Source of the DNA: Mycobacterium sp. E183
GTDB taxonomy: Bacteria > Actinomycetota > Actinomycetes > Mycobacteriales > Mycobacteriaceae
Length of the DNA stretch: 64,000 bases
Assembly: GCF_001667735.1 (NCBI RefSeq)
Contig: NZ_LZJN01000142.1
Location: forward strand, 1 to 64,000
Direction: 5' to 3'
The notes beneath the pieces were generated by a model. The model did no database searches. It was not told the origin of the DNA and saw only the letters and a program-made list of their open reading frames with translations. The translations under genes and the position numbers were made by a program. The number at the start of each line of letters is the position of its first letter. Positions within the stretch are counted from its first letter, which is position 1. Below are positions 58,411 through 64,000 of this stretch, piece after piece.

Positions 58411-58836
58411 ATGGAACTCAATGACGCCGCCCGCGACCTCATTGGCAGGGGCGCCGACGCCACCCTGGTGACCCTGAACCCCGACGGCAGCCCCCAAGTC
58501 AGCCTGGTGTGGGTCGCCTTGCAGTCCACCCCCGACGGGGACGAACTCGTCACCGCGCACCTGGCCGCGCACAAGAAGGTTCGCAACGTCCGCAACGACC
58601 CCCGGGTGGCCGTCACCATCGTGTCGCTCGACGGGGCGCACACCGGGATGCGGCCCTACCTCTCGATCGCCGGGACTGCACGGATCGTCGAGGGCGGCGC
58701 ACCCGAGCTTCTCGCCCAACTCAACCCGATTCTGGGCGACCCGGGTACCCAGTTCCCGCCGGACGGCGCGCCGCCCGGGTTCCTGACCCGCATTCGCATC
58801 GACAGGGTCGGCGGAATCGGCCCCTGGGCGGCCTGA
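58411..58836 (+). CDS. PPOX-class F420-dependent oxidoreductase-like protein
   Basis: A 141-residue split beta-barrel protein. It opens ELNDAARDLIGRGADATLVT, with LNPDGSPQVSLVWVALQST and AAHKKVRNVRNDPRVAVTIV, the hallmark of the Rv1155-like PPOX/FDOR-B family that binds F420 or flavin; LSIAGTARIVEGGAPELLAQ continues the barrel. It would transfer hydride to or from a small substrate. The ATG at 58411 has no clear ribosome-binding site. It precedes the molybdopterin gene by 51 bases and may share its transcript. Confidence 0.86.
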   Translation: MELNDAARDLIGRGADATLVTLNPDGSPQVSLVWVALQSTPDGDELVTAHLAAHKKVRNVRNDPRVAVTIVSLDGAHTGMRPYLSIAGTARIVEGGAPELLAQLNPILGDPGTQFPPDGAPPGFLTRIRIDRVGGIGPWAA

Positions 58837-58887
58837 CCCCGAATTTTGGGACTTCCGCGACGGTCGGTAGCGGAATACAGTGGGTGG

Positions 58888-61122
58888 GTGAAGACGGGCG
58901 AAGACGGCAGGCACCTGCGGACCTGCCCCCTCTGTGAAGCCATGTGCGGCTTGGAGATTCACGTCGACGGCGGCAAGGTAACCAGCATCCGGGGCAACCG
59001 CGACGACGTGTGGAGCCGCGGGCACATCTGCCCGAAGGGCGTCTCACTTGCCGCGCTGCACGACGACCCCGACCGCATCCGCCGGCCCATGATCAAGGTC
59101 GACGGCGAATGGCACGAGGTGAGCTGGGACGCGGCGTTTCGCCGCTGCACCGAGTTGCTGACGCCCGTGATCTCCAAGTACGGGATCGGGGCGGTCACCG
59201 CCTACACCGGCAACCCGCTGGCGCACTCGTTTTCCCTCGCCCGCTACGCGGGCGTGCTGATGGGGATGTCGGGGATGCCGGTCACGTATTCGCCGGGCAC
59301 CGTCGACCAGTGGCCGAAGAATTTGTCGTCGCATCTGATGTACGGCCTCTGGTGGAACTTCCCCGTCCCCGACATCGAACGCACCGACCTGATGGTCATC
59401 ATGGGCGCCAACCCCGCCGCGTCGCAGGGGTCGCTGCTGGCCGCGCCCGACGTGATGGGCCTGATCGAGGGGATCCGCAAGCGCGGCAAGGTCATTGTGA
59501 TCGACCCGGTCCGCACGCAGACGGCGGCCCGGGCCGACGAATGGCTTCCGATCGTGCCGGGTACCGACGCCGCGCTGCTGCTGGCGGTGGCGCACACCCT
59601 GTTCGACGAAGATCTGATCCATCCCGGGCCGCACGTGGACGGCGTCGACACGATGCGGCGGGTCGCCGCGGATTGGCCACCGGAGCGCGTCAGCGCGGTC
59701 ACGGGCATCGCCGAGGACCGGATCCGGCGTCTGGCCCGCGAGCTCGCCAGGACCGAAAGGTCGGTGGTGTACGGCCGGATCGGGTTGTGCAATCAGGAGT
59801 TCGGCAGCCTGGCCAGCTGGCTGGTCGACGTCGTCAACATCCTGACCGGGCATTTCGACGTACCCGGGGGAGCGATGTTCCCAAAGCCGGCGGCCTGGTC
59901 GATCACCACTCAGCCGCTGCCCGGCCTCGAGGGCGGTCTGCCGGAATTCGGCCGCTGGCACACCCGCGTGCGCGGGGCGAAGGAGGTGCTGGGCCAGGCC
60001 CCGGTGTCCTGCATGGCCGAGGAGATCGCCACCCCGGGCGACGGGCAACTCAAGGCGCTGATCACGGTCGCGGGCAACCCGGTGTTGTCCACGCCCGGCG
60101 GCGACAAGCTCGACGAGGTGCTGCCGATGCTGGAAGCGATGATCTCCGTTGACCTTTGGCTCAACGAGACGACGCGGCACGCCGACGTGATCCTGCCCGG
60201 CCTGTCGCCGCTCGAGCAACCGCACCACGACGATCTCATCCTGCTCTTCGCGATCCACAGCATCGCGAATTACTCGCCGCCCGTGTTCGATCCGGGCGAC
60301 CGCCCGCACGAATGGGAGATCCTGATCCGCCTCACCGGCCTGTGCGCCGGCACGCCGGCCGAAGATGTCGACGTCGCCACGATCGACGACGGGTTCTTCG
60401 ATTACCTGGCATTCACCCAAGGCCTCGACGGTGCGGAGATCCGCAAGCTGTACGAGCATGGTGGCCCCGAGCGCATGCTGGACCTGACGCTGCGAACCGG
60501 ACCGTTCGGGGACCAGTACGGCAAGAATCCCGGCGGGTTGACGCTGGATCTGCTCAAGGCCAACCCCAACGGCATCGACTTCGGACCGATGGTGCCGCAA
60601 CTCCCGGACATCCTGGGGACACCCGACAAGAAGATCCGGTTGGCGCCGCAGTACCTTCTCGATGACCTACCGCGGCTGGCCGCCAGAATGGAACGACCGG
60701 CCGAGCCGCTGGTTCTGGTGAGCCGCCGGCACCTTCGCTCGAACAACACCTGGCTACACAACGTGCCCGCGCTGATGAAGGGAAAGGACCGGTGCACGTT
60801 GCTGATTCATCCCGACGACGCGGCCAGGTGCGGCGTCACGGACAATGACGTCGTCACCGTCAAATCGGCGGCCGGCGAGATCAAGGTGCCCGTCGAGGTC
60901 ACCGAAGCGATCAAACCGGGCGTGGTGTCGATGCCGCACGGCTGGGGGCATGGCAAGCCGGGCACCCGCATGGCGGTGGCCAACGGATCGCCGGGAGCGA
61001 ACACGAATGTGCTTTCCCCGCCGACGTTTATCGACGAGCCGTCGGGCAACGGCGCGCTCAACGGCATACCGGTGACGATCATCGACGATCAGGCCCGATT
61101 CCGTCCCGCACACAAACACTGA
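58888..61122 (+). CDS. Molybdopterin oxidoreductase (Rv0197-like)
   Basis: A 744-residue protein of the DMSO-reductase/formate-dehydrogenase superfamily. A 4Fe-4S cluster is bound by Cys13, Cys16, Cys20 and Cys48 (CPLCEAMC ... GHICPKG). Molybdopterin-binding blocks include MGANPAASQGSLLA, VIDPVRTQTAARADEWLPIV and the C-terminal domain ending TNVLSPPTFIDEPSGNGALN. Length and layout match M. tuberculosis Rv0197 (762). The electron donor and acceptor are not encoded beside it, so the reaction is unknown. GTG 58888 is chosen because the cysteine motif follows at once; a longer in-frame start at 58846 exists. Confidence 0.9.
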   Translation: MKTGEDGRHLRTCPLCEAMCGLEIHVDGGKVTSIRGNRDDVWSRGHICPKGVSLAALHDDPDRIRRPMIKVDGEWHEVSWDAAFRRCTELLTPVISKYGIGAVTAYTGNPLAHSFSLARYAGVLMGMSGMPVTYSPGTVDQWPKNLSSHLMYGLWWNFPVPDIERTDLMVIMGANPAASQGSLLAAPDVMGLIEGIRKRGKVIVIDPVRTQTAARADEWLPIVPGTDAALLLAVAHTLFDEDLIHPGPHVDGVDTMRRVAADWPPERVSAVTGIAEDRIRRLARELARTERSVVYGRIGLCNQEFGSLASWLVDVVNILTGHFDVPGGAMFPKPAAWSITTQPLPGLEGGLPEFGRWHTRVRGAKEVLGQAPVSCMAEEIATPGDGQLKALITVAGNPVLSTPGGDKLDEVLPMLEAMISVDLWLNETTRHADVILPGLSPLEQPHHDDLILLFAIHSIANYSPPVFDPGDRPHEWEILIRLTGLCAGTPAEDVDVATIDDGFFDYLAFTQGLDGAEIRKLYEHGGPERMLDLTLRTGPFGDQYGKNPGGLTLDLLKANPNGIDFGPMVPQLPDILGTPDKKIRLAPQYLLDDLPRLAARMERPAEPLVLVSRRHLRSNNTWLHNVPALMKGKDRCTLLIHPDDAARCGVTDNDVVTVKSAAGEIKVPVEVTEAIKPGVVSMPHGWGHGKPGTRMAVANGSPGANTNVLSPPTFIDEPSGNGALNGIPVTIIDDQARFRPAHKH

Positions 61123-61240
61123 ATTCGTGCTACCCCTCATCCCCCTATCGCTTGGTTAACGGCAGGCGCCGGTCTGTGGTTCATCTCACGCCGACCGCCT
61201 TTATCTGAACCGTCCGGTGGGGCCGCCCGTCGGCATAGGC

Positions 61241-62341
61241 ATGACTGCAACAACACATCTCACTTCCCCCAGCGGGGCCGCTCAGCGTGGACGCGGCGCA
61301 CCGCACATCGCCGGGGCCGCGGTGGCCTTCACCCCACACCGCTACAAGCAGGACGAAGTCGCCAGGGAGTTAACCGAATTCACCGACCCGAGGTTCCTGC
61401 GTTTCGCGCAGACAACGGGGGTCGACCAGCGCAGCCTGGCGCTACCGCTGTCGCGCTACCCGCGGCTGAGCGGCTTCACCGAGGCGAACGACGCCTACCT
61501 CGAGGTCGCCGTCGACCTCGGCGAGCGCGCGATACGTTCGGCGTTGGAAGAGGCTGGCGTCGAACCGCACGAGGTGGACACCATTGTTGTGGTATCGAGC
61601 ACCGGCATCGCGGTGCCCACCATCGACGCGCGGCTGATGACCCGAATCGGGCTGCGGCCCAACGTCAAACGCGTCCCGCTGTTCGGCCTCGGCTGTGTGG
61701 CCGGCGCGGCCGGGATGGCGCGCGTCCACGACTACCTGCATGGCTACCCTCGCGACGTGGCGGTGCTGCTGTCGGTCGAGTTGTGTTCCCTCACGCTGCA
61801 GCGGGACGATACCTCGATCCCCGCGCTGATCGGGGTGTCCCTGTTCGGCGACGGCGCCGCCGCGATCGTCGCCGCGGGGTCAGATCGAAACCCGTTGAAC
61901 GGCAAAGCCGGTCCGCGGGTGCTCGCCACCCGCAGCCGCGTGGTTCCGGAGACGGTCGACGTCATGGGGTGGAACGTCGGCTCCAGCGGATTCCAGCTCG
62001 TGATGTCGCGCGACGTCCCGAAGATGGCCGAAACCTACCTAAGGGGCGAGGTCGACGGTTTCCTCGCCGACCACGGGTTGTCGCTCGCGGACATCGCCAC
62101 CTGGGTGTGTCATCCCGGCGGCCCCAAGGTGCTCGACTCGATCGAGGAGGCCCTGGACCTACCGCCGGAGGCCATGGTTCACAGCCGAGAGTCGATGCGG
62201 GACAACGGGAACGTCTCCTCGGTGTCCGTGCTCGATGTGTTGCGCCGGACCCTCGCGGAACCGCCGGCCGCAGGGTCGTACGGCGTCATGCTGGCGATGG
62301 GGCCGGGTTTCAGCTTCGAGCTGCTCCTGCTGCAGTGGTGA
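61241..62341 (+). CDS. Type III polyketide synthase
   Basis: A 366-residue chalcone-synthase-fold enzyme. The catalytic triad is Cys152 in LFGLGCVAGAAG, His291 in VCHPGGPKV and Asn324 in DNGNVSS; LFGDGAAAIV and the C-terminal MLAMGPGFSFELLLLQW are standard. It condenses a long acyl-CoA with malonyl units to an alkylpyrone or alkylresorcinol. The next gene is an ICMT-family methyltransferase 11 bases later, a pairing known from Bacillus BpsA-BpsB, where the partner O-methylates the pyrone. ATG 61241 lacks a strong ribosome-binding site; GTG 61217 is in frame. Confidence 0.92.
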   Translation: MTATTHLTSPSGAAQRGRGAPHIAGAAVAFTPHRYKQDEVARELTEFTDPRFLRFAQTTGVDQRSLALPLSRYPRLSGFTEANDAYLEVAVDLGERAIRSALEEAGVEPHEVDTIVVVSSTGIAVPTIDARLMTRIGLRPNVKRVPLFGLGCVAGAAGMARVHDYLHGYPRDVAVLLSVELCSLTLQRDDTSIPALIGVSLFGDGAAAIVAAGSDRNPLNGKAGPRVLATRSRVVPETVDVMGWNVGSSGFQLVMSRDVPKMAETYLRGEVDGFLADHGLSLADIATWVCHPGGPKVLDSIEEALDLPPEAMVHSRESMRDNGNVSSVSVLDVLRRTLAEPPAAGSYGVMLAMGPGFSFELLLLQW

Positions 62342-62352
62342 GGGGCGAGACC

Positions 62353-62856
62353 ATGTACTACTACCTATTCATCCTGGCCGTCGGCGCGGAACGTCTGGTC
62401 GAGCTGGCAGTGTCGCAACGAAACACCAAATGGTCACTGGCCCATGGCGGCAAGGAGTTCGGCCGTGACCATTACCCGGCGATGGTCAGTATGCACACCC
62501 TGCTGCTGGCCTCGTGCGTCGTGGAGACCTGGGCCCTCGCCCGGCCGTTCATCCCGTGGCTGGGGTGGCCGATGCTCACCGTCGTGGTGCTCAGCACGGT
62601 GGTGCGCTGGCGCTGCGTGGCCGTGCTCGGCAGGCATTGGAACCCGAGGCTGATCGTCATCCCGGGCGCGCCGTTGGTCCGCGACGGGCTGTATCGCTGG
62701 GTACGACACCCGAATTACGCGGCGGTCGCTGCGGAGGTGGCGGCGCTGCCGCTCGTTCACTCGGCGTGGCTCACGGCGATCGCGTTCAGCATCGCGAACG
62801 CGATCGTGCTCAGGGTGCGGATCCGTGCGGAGAACGCCGCATTGGGCTTGGTGTGA
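62353..62856 (+). CDS. ICMT-family membrane methyltransferase
   Basis: A 167-residue integral membrane protein of the isoprenylcysteine carboxyl methyltransferase family (BpsB/YpbQ-like). It has several membrane segments (YYYLFILAVGAERLVELAV, WPMLTVVVLSTVVRW, LTAIAFSIANAIVL) and the SAM-binding core GLYRWVRHPNYAAVAAEVAA with RVRIRAENAAL. It probably O-methylates the type III PKS product. ATG 62353 has GGCGAG at short spacing; a GTG at 62338 overlapping the PKS stop (GTGA) is also possible. It converges on an SDR gene after 15 bases. Confidence 0.88.
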   Translation: MYYYLFILAVGAERLVELAVSQRNTKWSLAHGGKEFGRDHYPAMVSMHTLLLASCVVETWALARPFIPWLGWPMLTVVVLSTVVRWRCVAVLGRHWNPRLIVIPGAPLVRDGLYRWVRHPNYAAVAAEVAALPLVHSAWLTAIAFSIANAIVLRVRIRAENAALGLV

Positions 62857-62871
62857 GGACTGCTTCGGCGA

Positions 62872-63717
62872 TCACGGCGCGATGGGCCGATTCGTCCATT
62901 CCCGGTCGGGCCGGCGCGACGAGCGGAACCACCCGCCCGCCGCGCCGGTACCGCCGTCGGTCGGAATGGTGTGGCCGGTGACGAATGCGGACAAATCCGA
63001 GGCCAGGAACAAGATCACGCGGGCCTGGTCCTCGGGCTCGCCCATCCGGCCGACCGGAACCCACTGGGGCCACTGGGCCTGTTCGTCGTGAGACAGCCAC
63101 TGCGAGTAGGGCACCTGCAGGGATTCGGTGACGTCGGGCGCAATCGCGTTGACCCGCACCCCATGCCCGCCCACCTGAACCGCGAGGCTTCGGGTGAACT
63201 GAATGACCGCGGCCTTGAACGCGGCATAGACCGGATCCTCGGGGTAACCGCGCAGCCCCTCGACGGAGGACACGTTGACGATCGCGCCGGCCCGGCGGGC
63301 GACCATCGCGGGCAGGAACGCGTGGGTGACGAGGAAGACGTGGTGCAGGTTGATGCGGTACAGCTCGTCCCAGAGCTGGGGATCGGTGTCGGCGAAGTTC
63401 CCCGGATGGCGCAGCCAGTGACCGACGTTGTTCACCAGCGCGTCCACCCGGCCGTAGCGATCCAGCACCGATCGCGCCATGTCGTCGACCGCCGCAGCGT
63501 CGCGGACGTCCGTGACCACCGCCACCGCCGACCCACCCGCGGCGGCGATCTCGTCGACGGTCCGTGCCGCAAGCCCGCCGTCGATGTCGACGATGACCAC
63601 GTGTGCGCCCTGGTGGGCGAACAGCCGCGCGGTCGCCGCACCGATGCCGCCGCCACCGCCTGTGACCACCGCGACGCGGTCGCCGAGCAGCGCGTCAGCG
63701 CGCGTTTCGTCCTTCAT
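62872..63717 (-). CDS. Short-chain dehydrogenase/reductase
   Basis: A 281-residue SDR. It has VAVVTGGGGGIGAATARLFA near residue 15, VDIDG suggesting NAD, ALVNNVGHWLRHP near 95, NVSSVEG with the serine near 148 and VYAAFKAAVIQF, where Tyr and Lys are in place but the usual S/K spacing residues vary (YAAFK). It ends with an extended basic tail (WFRSSRRPDREWTNRPIAP). The ATG at 63717 follows GAGC at short range. It is divergent from the gene starting at 63900 and convergent with the methyltransferase. Substrate unknown. Confidence 0.88.
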   Translation of the reverse strand: MKDETRADALLGDRVAVVTGGGGGIGAATARLFAHQGAHVVIVDIDGGLAARTVDEIAAAGGSAVAVVTDVRDAAAVDDMARSVLDRYGRVDALVNNVGHWLRHPGNFADTDPQLWDELYRINLHHVFLVTHAFLPAMVARRAGAIVNVSSVEGLRGYPEDPVYAAFKAAVIQFTRSLAVQVGGHGVRVNAIAPDVTESLQVPYSQWLSHDEQAQWPQWVPVGRMGEPEDQARVILFLASDLSAFVTGHTIPTDGGTGAAGGWFRSSRRPDREWTNRPIAP

Positions 63718-63899
63718 TGCTCATATCTTGGGCCACCGGGCGAAGCTGGTCGATGCCCGGGCCGGGAATCGCAGAATGTCGCTATATACCCACCGGACAC
63801 GGGTGGTAAACCGTGATGTAGCCAACATTCGTGTCGCCTTCACCTGAAGTTATTCGCGCCCCAGGGCGGGTATTCGGTGCGCACTTAGGAGGGAGCGCA

Positions 63900-64000
63900 A
63901 TGGTGAGCACCGATCCGCATCGCTTATTGCCAAGTGGCGCAATGAAGCGGCGAGTCCACCATCGCCATAGCCCGCAGTCGTTCGCGGTCGCGTTGGCCAG
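63900..64000 (+). CDS. Start of an unidentified gene (cut by window end)
   Basis: An open frame begins at ATG 63900 with a strong ribosome-binding site (GGAGGGAG, about 4 bases upstream) and stays open to the window end (33 codons): MVSTDPHRLLPSGAMKRRVH then HRHSPQSFAVALA. The basic, histidine-rich start gives no family clue. The 182 bases before it separate it from the divergent SDR and contain a CCACC/GGTGG inverted pair near 63800. Confidence 0.55.
   Translation, partial: MVSTDPHRLLPSGAMKRRVHHRHSPQSFAVALA

Noticed and set aside
1-64000. tRNA, rRNA, CRISPR, insertion sequence or phage genes
   Set aside because: No transposase or integrase-like product, terminal repeats, spaced repeat array or recognisable RNA gene was seen; small RNAs cannot be excluded by eye.

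Overview
The window is high-GC, gene-dense DNA from an actinobacterium, almost certainly a Mycobacterium. It carries a full mce lipid-importer operon (two YrbE permeases, MceA-F, Mce-associated proteins), a CtpI-type P-type ATPase, a wax-ester synthase/DGAT enzyme, an F420-type PPOX protein, a mycofactocin-type SDR and many fad-type genes. I see no rRNA, tRNA, CRISPR array, insertion sequence or phage gene.

Layout. (1) 1-3.9 kb: an hsaE-like hydratase (cut by the window start), an enoyl-CoA hydratase, an SRPBCC protein, a secreted protein and an SDR. (2) 4.1-16.5 kb: yrbEA-yrbEB-mceA-mceF, three secreted proteins and two Mce-associated membrane proteins, nearly all overlapping by 1-4 bases. 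(3) 16.5-24.8 kb: amidohydrolase, thioesterase, PadR regulator, divergent 3-ketosteroid-delta1-dehydrogenase and KshA-like Rieske oxygenase, a small CxxC protein, an unrecognised protein and a TetR regulator. (4) 35.6 down to 25.0 kb, minus strand: FadD, alcohol dehydrogenase, aldehyde dehydrogenase, enoyl-CoA hydratase, two acyl-CoA dehydrogenase subunits, an NTF2-fold protein, SDR, HSL-type esterase and a possible Fe(II) oxygenase. (5) 35.7-40.9 kb: a long Baeyer-Villiger monooxygenase with an SDR, two small alpha-beta-barrel proteins and an old-yellow-enzyme flavoprotein. (6) 46.4 down to 40.9 kb: HsaA-like, HsaC-like, a second KSTD-like flavoprotein, IclR and an esterase. (7) 46.6-49.7 kb: a second BVMO, a mycofactocin-type SDR and a second thioesterase. 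(8) 49.7-64 kb: ctpI, NTF2-fold proteins, an HsaD-like C-C hydrolase, WS/DGAT, a PPOX protein, a molybdopterin oxidoreductase, a type III PKS with an ICMT-family methyltransferase, an SDR and the start of one more gene.

How it fits together. The window holds homologues of most steps of aerobic steroid-nucleus breakdown: Mce uptake, ring dehydrogenation (two KSTD types), 9-alpha-hydroxylation (KshA type), A-ring hydroxylation (HsaA), meta-cleavage (HsaC), C-C hydrolysis (HsaD) and dienoate hydration (HsaE). It adds a ketone-to-acid route (BVMO, esterase, ADH, ALDH, FadD) and a beta-oxidation set. The gene order is unlike the canonical cholesterol cluster, so I read it as a second, parallel catabolic locus for a steroid or other polycyclic terpenoid; the substrate is unknown.

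The most notable regulatory signal is a 17-bp palindrome, (A/G)TCCCG-N5-CGGGA(T/C), found three times, each time in a divergent promoter region: 1778-1794, 4000-4016 (before the mce operon) and 24079-24095 (before the TetR gene). This points to a local regulon. A tandem pair of TGACC-N3-GGTCA palindromes sits before the WS/DGAT gene, and several catabolic genes appear to have leaderless starts.
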